From assembly GCF_017948485.1 (NCBI RefSeq), contig NZ_JAFFSX010000009.1, positions 62,001-126,000 of the forward strand: a DNA stretch of 64,000 nucleotides, given 5' to 3'. The notes under the pieces are model-generated. The model saw nothing but the letters and a program-made list of their open reading frames with translations, was not told the DNA's origin and made no database searches. Source of the DNA: Streptomyces sp. GESEQ-35 (GTDB lineage Bacteria; Actinomycetota; Actinomycetes; Streptomycetales; Streptomycetaceae). Below, piece after piece: positions 7,417-17,507 of this stretch. The position numbers were made by a program, and so were the translations under genes. Numbering within the stretch: the first letter of the stretch is position 1; every line of letters starts with the position of its first letter.

Positions 7417-9377
7417 CGGAAGTGTCCGACAGGGAACCGCCGCGCCGCCGAGTGCCCGGCCCGGCCCGGCCCGACCGCCCTCGGAGCCAGCGACGTCCGG
7501 GTCCGGGCGCGCGCCCGGCCCGCCGCCCCGGCCCGCCCACCGCCCGCCCCGGTGTCATCCGGCTGGGCAGCCCCCGCCCCCGGCTGCGTCTGGTCAGCCT
7601 CGCGCTGACCCTCGTGCTGATCGCGTTCGTCGTGCGACTGCTCCAGGTCCAGGCCGTCGACGCCGACACCCTGGCCGCCAAGGCCGGGCAGAACCGGTAT
7701 GTGGGCCGCACCCTGGCCGCCGAGCGCGGTGAGATCACCGACCGCAACGGCGTCGCACTCGCGACCAGCGAGGACGCGTACGACATCACGGCCGACCCCA
7801 CGCTGTTCAGCCCTGAGCAGCTGAAGATCGACGACGCACCCGAACAGGCCGCCGCGCTCCTCGCCCCGATCCTCGGCGTGGACCAGGACGGCCTGGTCAA
7901 GAAGCTCAGGCCGGAGAACAAGGAGCTCCGCTACGCCCTGCTGGCGCGTCGGCAGACGCCCCAGGTCTGGCAGCAGATCAAGGACCTGAAGAGCACGCTC
8001 GCCACCAAGGCCGCGAGCGACAAGAGCACGGTCAACGTCCTCGCGGGCATCCTCGCGGACCCCACCAGCAAGCGGGTCTACCCCAACAGCGACCTCGCCG
8101 CCGGGATACTGGGCTGGGTCAACGCCGACGGCAAGGGCGGCGGCGGTGTCGAGCAGCAGCTGAACTCCGAGCTGGCCGGCAAGGACGGCAAGATCCGCTA
8201 CGCCCAGTCCGGCGGCCGCCAGGTCCCCACCGTGGGCTCCACCGAGACGCCCGCCGTGCCCGGCAGCGACGTCGAGCTGACCATCGACCGCGACATCCAG
8301 TGGGCCGCCCAGAAGGCGATCACGGACCAGGTGCGGGAGTCCGAGGCGGACCGCGGGTACGTGATAGTTCAGGACACCCGGACCGGCGAGATCCTGGCCA
8401 TGGCCAACTCGCCCGGCTTCGACCCGGGCGACCTCTCCCAGGCCGACGCGGAGTCCCTGCACAACTGGGCCATCGAGGACGCGTACGAGCCCGGCTCCAC
8501 CGCCAAGGTCATGTCGATGGCCGCCGTACTCGAAGAGGGTGTCGCGACTCCGCAGACGCATGTCGTCGTGCCCAACCGACTGCACCGCGGCGACCGGCTG
8601 TTCAAGGACGACATCGACCACGACACCTGGTACCTGACGCTCAACGGCGTGCTCGCCAAGTCCAGCAACATCGGCACGATCCTGGCGACCGGCCAGCTCG
8701 GCAAGACCCAGGCCGAGTCCAACCAGGTCCTCTACTCCTACCTGCGCAAGTTCGGCCTCGGCAGCTACACCGGGCTGGGTATCCCCGGCGAGACCAAGGG
8801 CATCCTCGCGCCGCCCGGCCAGTGGTCGACCTCGCAGCAGTACACGATTCCTTTCGGCCAGGGCGTGTCCATCAACGCGATGCAGGCGGCGTCCGTCTAC
8901 TCCACGATCGCCAACGGTGGCGTACGCGTGGAGCCCTCGCTCGTACGCGGCACCACGGGCGCCGACGGCCTCTTCACTCCCGCCTCGACGCCCAAGAAGA
9001 GCAGGGTCGTCAGCGAGAAGACGGCCAAGACCCTCGCCCAGATGCTGGAGTCCGTCGTGGACGACCGGGACGGCACCGGCACCAAGGCGCGGATTCCCGG
9101 CTACCGCGTCGCGGGCAAGACCGGCACCGCCAACCGCGTGGATCCGGCCACCGGCCAGTACCACGGCTACACCTCGTCGTTCGCCGGGTTCGCGCCCGCC
9201 GACAACCCCCGCATCACGGTCTACTGCGCCATCCAGAACGCCACCGCGGGCAGCTACTTCGGCGGCCAGATCTGCGGACCTGTCTACAAGCAGGTCATGG
9301 AGTTCGCGCTGAAGTCCCTCCAGGTCCCGCCGACCGGGGCCAAGGCCGCCAAGCTCCCGGTCAACTACGGACCCTGA
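7413..9377 (+). CDS. ftsI: Septal peptidoglycan transpeptidase FtsI (PBP3, class B PBP)
   Basis: 654 residues from GTG 7413, overlapping the ftsL stop (GTGA); GTG 7422 is an alternative start. A Pro/Arg-rich cytoplasmic tail precedes one membrane anchor (LVSLALTLVLIAFVVRLLQV), then the PBP dimerisation domain and the transpeptidase. The three penicillin-binding motifs are present: STAK with nucleophile Ser362, SSN, and KTGT in VAGKTGTAN. Partner of the FtsW polymerase in making septal wall. Length and domain order are normal for the family. Confidence 0.97.
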   Translation: MTEVSDREPPRRRVPGPARPDRPRSQRRPGPGARPARRPGPPTARPGVIRLGSPRPRLRLVSLALTLVLIAFVVRLLQVQAVDADTLAAKAGQNRYVGRTLAAERGEITDRNGVALATSEDAYDITADPTLFSPEQLKIDDAPEQAAALLAPILGVDQDGLVKKLRPENKELRYALLARRQTPQVWQQIKDLKSTLATKAASDKSTVNVLAGILADPTSKRVYPNSDLAAGILGWVNADGKGGGGVEQQLNSELAGKDGKIRYAQSGGRQVPTVGSTETPAVPGSDVELTIDRDIQWAAQKAITDQVRESEADRGYVIVQDTRTGEILAMANSPGFDPGDLSQADAESLHNWAIEDAYEPGSTAKVMSMAAVLEEGVATPQTHVVVPNRLHRGDRLFKDDIDHDTWYLTLNGVLAKSSNIGTILATGQLGKTQAESNQVLYSYLRKFGLGSYTGLGIPGETKGILAPPGQWSTSQQYTIPFGQGVSINAMQAASVYSTIANGGVRVEPSLVRGTTGADGLFTPASTPKKSRVVSEKTAKTLAQMLESVVDDRDGTGTKARIPGYRVAGKTGTANRVDPATGQYHGYTSSFAGFAPADNPRITVYCAIQNATAGSYFGGQICGPVYKQVMEFALKSLQVPPTGAKAAKLPVNYGP

Positions 9378-9413
9378 TCAGTACCGAGCCACCGAGCCAC
9401 CAGGAACCACCTC

Positions 9414-11069
9414 GTGACAACGAACACCCCCGATTCCGGGAACCAGGGCCTGCCCCCGCCCTCACTTCGCTCCGAGGCGGGTGGGCCCGGTACGCTCACC
9501 GCCGTGCCACAAGCTGATCAGTCCCAAACCACCCAGAAGGGCGCACCCGTGACATATCCGGGACCGCCCAGGCCGACTCAGGTCTCCGCCACAGCCCTCG
9601 CGGAGCTCGCCGACCAGCTGGGTGTCGCGCAGCCGGAAGTCGCCGCCGAGGTCACGGGCATCACCCATGACTCGCGCGCGGTCCGCCCCGGCGACCTGTA
9701 CGCCGCCCTCCCGGGGGCCCGCATGCACGGCGCCGACTTCGTGACGCAGGCCGCCGGCCTCGGCGCGGTCGCCGTGCTGACCGACCCGACCGGCGCCGAA
9801 CGCGCCGGAGCGACCGGGCTCCCGGTGCTGGTCGTCGACGACCCGCGCGGACGGATGGGCGAGCTGGCGGCCACGATCTACGGCCATCCCGGCCGCGATC
9901 TGCTCCAGATCGGCATCACCGGCACCTCCGGCAAGACCACGACCGCCTACCTCGTGGAAGGCGGCCTGAAGACGGTCAAGGCGACCGGACTCATCGGCAC
10001 GGTCGAGATGCGCATCGGCGACGAGCGCATCAAGTCCGAACGCACCACCCCCGAAGCCACCGACCTCCAGGCCCTGTTCGCCGTCATGCGCGAGCGCGGT
10101 GTCGAGGCGGTCGCCATGGAGGTCTCCAGCCACGCGCTGGTCCTCGGCCGGGTCGACGCCTGCGTCTTCGACATCGCCGTCTTCACCAATCTCAGCCCGG
10201 AACACATGGAGTTCCACTCCGACATGGAGGACTACTTCCGGGCCAAGGCACAGCTGTTCACGCCGAAACGCAGCAAACGCGGCGTCGTCAACCTCGACGA
10301 CGAGTACGGTCGCCGGCTCGCCAAGGAGTCCGCCGTCCCGGTCGTCACGTTCTCCGCCGAGGGCCACCCCGACGCCGACTGGCGTGCCGATGACGTACAG
10401 GTCGGGCCCATGGACTCGGCGTTCACCGCCATCGGTCCCAAGGGCGAGCGGATCGCTGCCAGGTCGCCCCTCGCCGGGCCCTTCAACGTGGCCAACACCC
10501 TCGCCGCAATCGTCGCCCTCGCCGTCGCGGGCCTCGACCCGCAGGCCGCCGCCGACGGCATCGCCGCCGTGCCGGGCGTGCCGGGCCGTCTTGAGCGGGT
10601 GGACGCCGGACAGCCGTATCTCGCGGTCGTGGACTACGCCCACAAGACCGACGCCGTCGAGTCGGTGCTCCGGGCCCTGCGCAAGGTCACCGAGGGCAAA
10701 CTGCACATCGTGCTCGGCTGCGGCGGCGACCGTGACAAGACCAAGCGCGAGCCGATGGGCGCCGCCGCGGCCCGGCTCGCCGACACCGCCGTACTGACCT
10801 CCGACAACCCCCGCTCCGAGGACCCCCTGGCGATCCTCGCAACCATGCTTCAGGGCGCGGCGTCCGTACCAGCACATGAGCGCGGCGAGGTCCAGGTCTT
10901 CGAGGACCGGGCCGCCGCGATCGCCGCCGCCGCCGCCCGCGCGCAGCCCGGGGACACCGTGCTGGTCGCGGGCAAGGGCCACGAGCAGGGCCAGGACATC
11001 GCCGGAGTCGTCCGTCCCTTCGACGACCGCCAGGTGCTTCGCGAAGCTATCCAGAAGACCCAGGGATGA
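9414..11069 (+). CDS. murE: UDP-MurNAc-tripeptide synthetase MurE
   Basis: 551 residues from GTG 9414; GTG 9549 (VTYPGPPRP) is a serious alternative, since the first 45 residues look unstructured and conserved MurE sequence begins only near VSATALAELADQLG. Adds the third stem-peptide residue to UDP-MurNAc-L-Ala-D-Glu. ATP-binding P-loop GTSGKTTT at about residues 170-177. The substrate signature is DNPR (SDNPRSEDP), the motif for diaminopimelate- rather than lysine-adding enzymes; Streptomyces wall contains LL-diaminopimelate. Ends 4 bp before murF. Confidence 0.96.
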   Translation: MTTNTPDSGNQGLPPPSLRSEAGGPGTLTAVPQADQSQTTQKGAPVTYPGPPRPTQVSATALAELADQLGVAQPEVAAEVTGITHDSRAVRPGDLYAALPGARMHGADFVTQAAGLGAVAVLTDPTGAERAGATGLPVLVVDDPRGRMGELAATIYGHPGRDLLQIGITGTSGKTTTAYLVEGGLKTVKATGLIGTVEMRIGDERIKSERTTPEATDLQALFAVMRERGVEAVAMEVSSHALVLGRVDACVFDIAVFTNLSPEHMEFHSDMEDYFRAKAQLFTPKRSKRGVVNLDDEYGRRLAKESAVPVVTFSAEGHPDADWRADDVQVGPMDSAFTAIGPKGERIAARSPLAGPFNVANTLAAIVALAVAGLDPQAAADGIAAVPGVPGRLERVDAGQPYLAVVDYAHKTDAVESVLRALRKVTEGKLHIVLGCGGDRDKTKREPMGAAAARLADTAVLTSDNPRSEDPLAILATMLQGAASVPAHERGEVQVFEDRAAAIAAAAARAQPGDTVLVAGKGHEQGQDIAGVVRPFDDRQVLREAIQKTQG

Positions 11070-11073
11070 ACTT

Positions 11074-12480
11074 GTGATCGCCCTCTCTCTCGCCGAGATC
11101 GCAGCAGTCGTCGGCGGGCAGACCCACGACATACCGGATCCGTCCGTCCAGGTCACGGGACCGGTCGTCCGGGACTCCCGTGAGGCGGGCCCCGGCAGCC
11201 TCTTCGTCGCCTTCGCCGGTGAGCGCGTGGACGGCCACGACTTCGCGGCCGCGGTCGTCGAAGCGGGGGCGGCCGCCGTCCTGGCGTCCCGCCCCGTGGG
11301 CGTCCCCGCCATCGTGGTCGAGGACGTCCAGGCGGCCCTCGGCGCGCTCGCGCGTCATGTCGTACGACGGCTCGGCACGACCCTCGTGGCACTCACCGGC
11401 TCCGCAGGCAAGACCAGCACCAAGGACCTCATCGCCCAGGTGCTCCAGCGCAAGGCGCCGACCGTGTGGACGCCCGGCTCGTTCAACAACGAGATCGGGT
11501 TGCCGCTGACCGCGCTCAGCGCCACCGAGGAGACGAAGTTCCTCGTCCTGGAGATGGGCGCCCGCGGTATCGGCCACATCCGCTATCTCACGGATCTGAC
11601 GCCCCCGAAGATCGGCCTCGTCCTGAACGTCGGCACCGCCCACATCGGCGAGTTCGGCGGCCGCGAGCAGATCGCACAGGCGAAGGGCGAACTCGTCGAG
11701 GCCCTCCCCGAAGACGGCGCCGCGATCCTCAACGCGGACGATCCCCTCGTACGGGCCATGGCATCCCGTACGAAGGCGAAGGTGATCCTTTTCGGAGAGT
11801 CCGGCGAAGCGGACGTACGCGCCGAGAACGTGCGGCTCACGGACAGTGGACAGCCTGCTTTCACTCTCCACACACCCTCCGGTGCAAGCGACGTGACCAT
11901 GCGCCTGTACGGTGAGCACCACGTGTCGAACGCGCTCGCCGCGGCCGCCGTCGCCCATGAGCTGGGCATGTCCGCGGAAGAGATCGCCACCTCGCTCTCC
12001 GAGGCCGGCTCCCTCTCCCGTTGGCGGATGGAGGTCACGGAGCGCCCGGACGGCGCGACGGTCGTCAACGACGCCTACAACGCGAACCCCGAGTCCATGC
12101 GAGCCGCCCTGCGCGCGCTCGCGGCCATGGGCAAGGGGCGGCGGACCTGGGCGGTGCTCGGCAAGATGGCCGAGCTCGGGGACGAGGCTCTCGCCGAGCA
12201 CGACGCGGTCGGACGGCTCGCCGTCCGGCTCAACGTCAGCAAGCTCGTCGCGGTCGGGGGCAGGGAAGCGTCCTGGCTCCAACTGGGCGCATATAACGAG
12301 GGTTCGTGGGGTGAGGAGTCGGTGCACGTGTCCGACGCACAGGCGGCGGTCGACCTGTTGCGCAGCGAATTGCGCCCGGGAGACGTCGTACTCGTGAAGG
12401 CGTCCCGGTCGGTCGGGCTCGAGAGCGTGGCGCAGGCGCTCGTCGAGACCGGTGCCGAGGGTGAGGTTTCCGCCCGATGA
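11074..12480 (+). CDS. murF: UDP-MurNAc-tripeptide:D-Ala-D-Ala ligase MurF
   Basis: 468 residues from GTG 11074, chosen by the family N-terminus MIALSLAEIAAVVGG and an AGGGA ribosome site that overlaps the murE end; the open frame extends upstream only as a shadow of murE. Adds D-Ala-D-Ala to complete the pentapeptide. P-loop GSAGKT at residues 109-114, central domain motif GSFNNEIGLPL, and DAYNANPESM in the C-terminal domain. The stop overlaps the mraY start. Confidence 0.96.
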   Translation: MIALSLAEIAAVVGGQTHDIPDPSVQVTGPVVRDSREAGPGSLFVAFAGERVDGHDFAAAVVEAGAAAVLASRPVGVPAIVVEDVQAALGALARHVVRRLGTTLVALTGSAGKTSTKDLIAQVLQRKAPTVWTPGSFNNEIGLPLTALSATEETKFLVLEMGARGIGHIRYLTDLTPPKIGLVLNVGTAHIGEFGGREQIAQAKGELVEALPEDGAAILNADDPLVRAMASRTKAKVILFGESGEADVRAENVRLTDSGQPAFTLHTPSGASDVTMRLYGEHHVSNALAAAAVAHELGMSAEEIATSLSEAGSLSRWRMEVTERPDGATVVNDAYNANPESMRAALRALAAMGKGRRTWAVLGKMAELGDEALAEHDAVGRLAVRLNVSKLVAVGGREASWLQLGAYNEGSWGEESVHVSDAQAAVDLLRSELRPGDVVLVKASRSVGLESVAQALVETGAEGEVSAR

Positions 12481-13550
12481 TGAAGCAGATCCTGTTCTCA
12501 GGAGTCATTGGCCTCTTTCTGACCCTGGTCGGCACCCCGCTGCTGATCAAGCTGCTGGCCCGCAAGGGCTACGGCCAGTACATCCGGGACGACGGCCCGC
12601 GTGAGCACGCCAGCAAGCGCGGTACGCCGACGATGGGCGGTATCGCCTTCATCTTCGCGACCATCGCCGCCTACTTCCTCAGCAAGGTGATCACCGGCTA
12701 CGAGCCCACCTTCTCCGGGCTGCTGGTGCTGGGCCTGATGACGGGCATGGGTCTCGTCGGCTTCCTCGACGACTACATCAAGATCGTCAAGCGTCGGTCG
12801 CTGGGCCTCAGGGCCAAGGCGAAGATGGCCGGCCAGCTGATCGTCGGTATCTCCTTCGCGGTGCTCTCACTCCAGTTCGAGGACGCCCGGGGACAGACGC
12901 CGGCCTCGACGAAGCTGTCGTTCATCACGGACTTCGGCTGGACCATCGGCCCGGTGCTGTTCGTCGTCTGGGCGCTGTTCATGATTCTCGCGATGTCGAA
13001 CGGCGTGAACCTGACGGACGGTCTGGACGGCCTGGCCACCGGCGCCTCCGTCCTCGTCTTCGGCGCCTACACCTTCATCGGCGTGTGGCAGTTCCAGGAG
13101 TCCTGCGCCAACGGCGAGACCCTGACGAACCCGAACGCCTGCTACGAGGTACGAGATCCACTCGACCTCGCCGTCATCGCCTCCGCGCTGATGGGCGCCT
13201 GTCTCGGCTTCCTGTGGTGGAACACCTCGCCCGCCAAGATCTTCATGGGCGACACCGGTTCGCTCGCGCTCGGCGGTGTGCTCGCGGGTCTGGCGATCTG
13301 CTCCCGCACCGAGCTGCTGATCGCCATCCTCGGTGGCCTGTTCGTCCTGATCACCATGTCGGTGGTCATCCAGGTCGGCTCCTTCCGCATGACCGGCAAG
13401 CGCGTCTTCCGAATGGCGCCACTCCAGCATCACTTCGAACTCAAGGGCTGGTCAGAAGTGCTCGTCGTGGTCCGCTTCTGGATCATTCAGGGCATCTGTG
13501 TGATCGTCGGACTGGGCCTCTTCTACGCGGGATGGGCAGCAGAGAAGTGA
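12477..13550 (+). CDS. mraY: Phospho-MurNAc-pentapeptide translocase MraY
   Basis: 357 residues; ATG 12477 (or the adjacent ATG 12480) overlaps the murF stop. Polytopic membrane enzyme transferring phospho-MurNAc-pentapeptide to undecaprenyl phosphate to form lipid I. Catalytic and nucleotide-site motifs are intact: FLDDYIK, NLTDGLDGLATG, MGDTGSLALGG and the histidine-rich PLQHHFELKGW near the C-terminus. About ten membrane segments. The TGA stop overlaps the murD GTG. Confidence 0.97.
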   Translation: MMKQILFSGVIGLFLTLVGTPLLIKLLARKGYGQYIRDDGPREHASKRGTPTMGGIAFIFATIAAYFLSKVITGYEPTFSGLLVLGLMTGMGLVGFLDDYIKIVKRRSLGLRAKAKMAGQLIVGISFAVLSLQFEDARGQTPASTKLSFITDFGWTIGPVLFVVWALFMILAMSNGVNLTDGLDGLATGASVLVFGAYTFIGVWQFQESCANGETLTNPNACYEVRDPLDLAVIASALMGACLGFLWWNTSPAKIFMGDTGSLALGGVLAGLAICSRTELLIAILGGLFVLITMSVVIQVGSFRMTGKRVFRMAPLQHHFELKGWSEVLVVVRFWIIQGICVIVGLGLFYAGWAAEK

Positions 13551-14950
13551 CCGACTGGCAGGGGAAGCGTGTCACCGTCGCCGGACTCGGCGTCTCCGGC
13601 GTCCCGGCGGCCAAGGTCCTGCACGGCCTCGGCGCGCAGGTCACCGTCGTCAACGACGGCGATGACGCACGCGCGCGTGAACAGGCCGCGGAACTCACGG
13701 CGCTCGGCATCACCGTCCGCCTCGGCGACGGCGCGACCCTGCCCGAGGGCACCGACCTGATCGTCACCGCACCCGGCTGGAAGCCGGACAAGCCGCTGTT
13801 CACGGCGGCACGCGCCGCCGGCATCGAGATCTGGGGCGACGTCGAACTGGCCTGGCGGCTCCGCGGCCCGGACGCGGCGCCCTGGCTGGCGGTCACCGGC
13901 ACCAACGGCAAGACCACCACCGTCCAGATGCTCGCCGAGATCCTGAAGGCGGCGGGCCTGCGCACGGCGGCCGTCGGCAACATCGGCATCTCCCTGCTGG
14001 ACGCGGTCCTCGGCGAGGAGCAGTACGACGTCCTGGCGGTCGAACTCTCCAGCTACCAGCTCCACTGGGCACCCTCCCTGCGCGCCCACTCCGCCGCCGT
14101 CCTGAACCTCGCCCCCGACCACCTCGACTGGCACGGCTCCATGGAGGCGTACGCCGCCGACAAGGGCCGCATCTACGAGGGCAATCGCGTCGCCTGCGTC
14201 TACAACGTCGCCGACAAGGCCACCGAGGACCTGGTCCGTGCGGCCGACGTCGAGGAGGGCTGCCGGGCGGTCGGCTTCACCCTCGGCACCCCCGGCCCCT
14301 CCCAACTCGGCGTCGTGGACGGCATCCTGGTCGACCGCGCCTTCGTGGAGAACCGGCAGCAGAGCGCCCAGGAGCTGGCCGAGGTCACGGACGTCCGTCC
14401 GCCCGCCCCGCACAACATCGCCAATGCCCTTGCCGCGGCGGCCCTCGCGCGTGCCTTCGGGGTGCCCGCCACGGCCGTACGGGACGGGCTCAGGAACTTC
14501 ACGCCGGACGCCCACCGCATCGCGCACGTCGCCGACGTGGACGGGGTCGCCTACGTCGACGACTCCAAGGCGACCAACACGCACGCGGCCGAGGCCTCGT
14601 TGGCGGCGTACGACTCGATCGTCTGGATCGCGGGCGGTCTGGCCAAGGGAGCGACCTTCGACGAGCTGGTCGCCAAGTCGGCGCAGCGGCTGCGCGGGGT
14701 GGTGCTGATCGGCGCCGACCGGGCGCTGATCCGTGAAGCCCTTGTGCGACACGCGCCCGAGGTACCCGTAGTCGACCTCGACCGGACCGACACTGGGGCG
14801 ATGCTCGCGGCGGTCCAGGAGGCGCGGCGACTCGCTGTTGCCGGAGACACGGTGCTGTTGGCACCTGCCTGTGCCTCCATGGACATGTTCGCCAACTACA
14901 ACAAGCGCGGAGACGCGTTCGCGGAGGCGGTTCGCGAACTCGGCGCCTGA
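13547..14950 (+). CDS. murD: UDP-MurNAc-L-alanine:D-glutamate ligase MurD
   Basis: 467 residues from GTG 13547, which overlaps the mraY stop (GTGA); the same frame is open far upstream but that part is antisense-like noise. Adds D-Glu to UDP-MurNAc-L-Ala. N-terminal Rossmann-like domain (VTVAGLGVSGVPAAKVLHG), ATP P-loop GTNGKT at residues 118-123, substrate motif APHNIANALAA, and VDDSKATNTHA in the C-terminal domain. Followed by 75 bp and then ftsW. Confidence 0.96.
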   Translation: MTDWQGKRVTVAGLGVSGVPAAKVLHGLGAQVTVVNDGDDARAREQAAELTALGITVRLGDGATLPEGTDLIVTAPGWKPDKPLFTAARAAGIEIWGDVELAWRLRGPDAAPWLAVTGTNGKTTTVQMLAEILKAAGLRTAAVGNIGISLLDAVLGEEQYDVLAVELSSYQLHWAPSLRAHSAAVLNLAPDHLDWHGSMEAYAADKGRIYEGNRVACVYNVADKATEDLVRAADVEEGCRAVGFTLGTPGPSQLGVVDGILVDRAFVENRQQSAQELAEVTDVRPPAPHNIANALAAAALARAFGVPATAVRDGLRNFTPDAHRIAHVADVDGVAYVDDSKATNTHAAEASLAAYDSIVWIAGGLAKGATFDELVAKSAQRLRGVVLIGADRALIREALVRHAPEVPVVDLDRTDTGAMLAAVQEARRLAVAGDTVLLAPACASMDMFANYNKRGDAFAEAVRELGA

Positions 14951-15025
14951 CCCGGCCGCCGCCTGCCGGGCGACCTTGGGAGGGACGCGTGGAGCCGTCG
15001 AGGCCGACGTACAGCGGAGGCACCG

Positions 15026-16381
15026 ATGCCCAGTAGCCGTACCGGACGCCCGCCCGTGCAGCAGCGGGTCGGGCGGCCGGCGTCGTCCCGGACCCCGCAC
15101 GAGAACCCCGTACAACGGCTGTACGCGCGCGTCCGAAAGGCCTGGGACCGCCCGCTGACGGCGTACTACCTGATCCTGGGCGGCAGCCTGCTGATCACCG
15201 TGCTCGGTCTTGTGATGGTCTACTCGGCCTCCCAGATCACCGCGCTACAGCTGTCGTTGCCGGGGTCGTACTTCTTCCGCAAGCAGTTCCTGGCCGCCGT
15301 CATCGGCGCGGCGCTGTTGTTCGCCGCCTCGCGGATGCCGGTCAAGCTGCACCGGGCGCTGGCCTACCCGATGCTGGCGGGCGCCGTGTTCCTGATGGCC
15401 CTGGTGCAGGTGCCCGGGATAGGGCTGGCGGTCAACGGCAACCAGAACTGGATCTCCATCGGCGGCCCCTTCCAGCTCCAGCCCAGTGAGTTCGGCAAGC
15501 TCGCGCTGGTGCTGTGGGGCGCCGACCTGCTCGCCCGCAAGCAGGACAAGAAGCTGCTCACCCAGTGGAAGCACCTGCTGGTGCCGCTCGTTCCGGTGGC
15601 TTTCATGCTGCTCGGGCTGATCATGCTCGGCGGCGACATGGGTACGGCGATCATCCTCACCGCGATTCTTTTCGGCCTGCTGTGGCTGGCGGGGGCGCCC
15701 ACCAGGCTGTTCGTCGGAGTGCTGTCGGGCGCGGCCTTCGTGGGCGCGATCCTGATCAAGACCAGCCCGAACCGCATGGCCCGCTTCGCCTGTATCGGCG
15801 CCACCGAGCCCGGCACGGGCGCCGCGGACTGCTGGCAGGCCGTGCACGGCATCTACGCGCTGGCCTCCGGCGGACTCTTCGGTTCCGGACTCGGTGCGAG
15901 TGTGGAAAAATGGGGCCAACTCCCCGAAGCGCACACGGACTTCATCTTCGCCGTCACCGGTGAGGAACTGGGCCTGGCGGGGACGCTGTCGGTGCTCGCC
16001 CTCTTCGCGGCTCTAGGCTATGCGGGTATCCGCGTGGCCGGACGCACGGAGGACCCCTTCGTGAGGTATGCCGCGGGAGGTGTGACGACCTGGATCACCG
16101 CTCAGGCAGTGATCAACATCGGTGCGGTGCTCGGTCTGCTGCCGATCGCCGGCGTCCCCCTCCCGCTGTTCTCCTACGGAGGTTCCGCCCTGCTGCCGAC
16201 CATGTTCGCCATCGGGCTGCTGATCGCCTTCGCACGCGACGAGCCCGCTGCGCGGGCGGCGCTGTCGATGCGGCAACCCCGCTTCGGCAGAAAGCGGGCG
16301 GGAGGCCCTGTGCGGGGGCCTCGGAGATGGAACACGATGCGACGGCGTGCCTCGGCGGCGCGCTCGTCCGGAGAGCGGTGA
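15026..16381 (+). CDS. ftsW: SEDS-family septal peptidoglycan polymerase FtsW
   Basis: 451 residues from ATG 15026 with a GGAGG site 6 nt upstream. About ten membrane helices begin near residue 45; the cytoplasmic N-terminus is Arg/Pro-rich. SEDS hallmarks: MVYSASQ in helix 1, LQPSEFGKLALVLW, GGDMGTAII, LPEAHTDFIFAVTGEELG with the catalytic-region Asp in the large extracellular loop, and PLPLFSYGGSA. Polymerises lipid II at the septum with FtsI. Ends 6 bp before murG. Confidence 0.97.
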   Translation: MPSSRTGRPPVQQRVGRPASSRTPHENPVQRLYARVRKAWDRPLTAYYLILGGSLLITVLGLVMVYSASQITALQLSLPGSYFFRKQFLAAVIGAALLFAASRMPVKLHRALAYPMLAGAVFLMALVQVPGIGLAVNGNQNWISIGGPFQLQPSEFGKLALVLWGADLLARKQDKKLLTQWKHLLVPLVPVAFMLLGLIMLGGDMGTAIILTAILFGLLWLAGAPTRLFVGVLSGAAFVGAILIKTSPNRMARFACIGATEPGTGAADCWQAVHGIYALASGGLFGSGLGASVEKWGQLPEAHTDFIFAVTGEELGLAGTLSVLALFAALGYAGIRVAGRTEDPFVRYAAGGVTTWITAQAVINIGAVLGLLPIAGVPLPLFSYGGSALLPTMFAIGLLIAFARDEPAARAALSMRQPRFGRKRAGGPVRGPRRWNTMRRRASAARSSGER

Positions 16382-16387
16382 ATTTCG

Positions 16388-17485
16388 GTGCATGTCGTAC
16401 TCGCCGGTGGGGGGACCGCCGGCCACATCGAGCCCGCGCTCGCCCTCGCGGACGCCCTGCGCAGGCAGGACCCCACCGTGGGAATCACGGCCCTGGGCAC
16501 GGAGCGCGGTCTGGAGACCCGACTCGTACCCGAGCGCGGTTACGATCTCGCGCTGATCCCCGCCGTACCCCTGCCGCGCAAGCCAACCCCCGAGCTGATC
16601 ACCGTCCCGGGCCGGCTGCGCGGCACGATCAAGGCGGCCGAGCAGATCCTGGAGCGCACCAAGGCGGACGCGGTCGTCGGCTTCGGCGGCTATGTCGCCC
16701 TGCCCGGCTACCTCGCCGCCAAGCGCCTGGGCGTGCCGATCATCATCCACGAGGCCAACGCCCGCCCCGGCCTCGCCAACAAGATCGGCTCGCGGTACGC
16801 CGCCAAGGTGGCCGTCTCCACCCCGGACAGCAAGCTGCGTGACGCCCGCTACATCGGCATCCCGCTGCGCCGCTCCATCGCCACCCTCGACCGGGCCGCC
16901 GCCCGCCCCGAGGCGCGGCACCTGTTCGGCCTCGACCCCAACCTGCCCACGCTGCTGGTCTCCGGTGGCTCCCAGGGCGCCCGCCGCCTCAACGAGGTGG
17001 TCCAGCAGGTCGCCCCCTACCTCCAGCAGGCCGGGATCCAGATCCTGCATGCGGTCGGCCCGAAGAACGAACTGCCGCAGGTGCAGCAGATGCCGGGAAT
17101 GCCCCCGTACATCCCTGTACCGTACGTGGACCGGATGGACCTCGCATACGCGGCGGCCGACATGATGCTCTGCCGTGCGGGCGCGATGACCGTCGCCGAA
17201 CTCTCCGCCGTCGGACTCCCGGCCGCCTATGTCCCGCTGCCCATCGGCAACGGCGAACAGCGGCTGAACGCCCAGCCGGTGGTCAAGGCCGGCGGCGGGC
17301 TGCTGGTCGACGACGCGGAACTCACCCCCCAGTGGGTGCAGCAGAACGTCCTGCCCGTGCTCGCCGACCCGCACCGGCTGTACGAGATGTCCCGCGCCGC
17401 CAGCGAGTTCGGCCGCCGGGATGCCGACGAACTGCTCGTCGGGATGGTGTACGAGGCGATCGCCTCGCGTCGTGCACGTCACTGA
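16388..17485 (+). CDS. murG: UDP-GlcNAc:lipid I N-acetylglucosaminyltransferase MurG
   Basis: 365 residues from GTG 16388. Peripheral GT-B enzyme converting lipid I to lipid II. Motifs: GGGTAGHIEPALALADAL near residues 7-24 (lipid-phosphate loop), IHEANARPGLANK, SGGSQGARRLNE, and the donor-sugar site RAGAMTVAELSAVGLPA with PLPIGNGEQRLNA (ending the G loops). This is the last cytoplasmic/membrane step of lipid II assembly in the cluster; ftsQ follows after 22 bp. Confidence 0.97.
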   Translation: MHVVLAGGGTAGHIEPALALADALRRQDPTVGITALGTERGLETRLVPERGYDLALIPAVPLPRKPTPELITVPGRLRGTIKAAEQILERTKADAVVGFGGYVALPGYLAAKRLGVPIIIHEANARPGLANKIGSRYAAKVAVSTPDSKLRDARYIGIPLRRSIATLDRAAARPEARHLFGLDPNLPTLLVSGGSQGARRLNEVVQQVAPYLQQAGIQILHAVGPKNELPQVQQMPGMPPYIPVPYVDRMDLAYAAADMMLCRAGAMTVAELSAVGLPAAYVPLPIGNGEQRLNAQPVVKAGGGLLVDDAELTPQWVQQNVLPVLADPHRLYEMSRAASEFGRRDADELLVGMVYEAIASRRARH

Positions 17486-17507
17486 GACTTGACGGAGGGC
17501 AGGGAGC

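Noticed and set aside
7098..9164. Long minus-strand open frames opposite ftsI, and similarly opposite dnaE (39385-41910) and trpE (59461-60960)
   Set aside because: Each covers a well-supported gene on the other strand, has no conserved motif, and shows shadow-frame composition.
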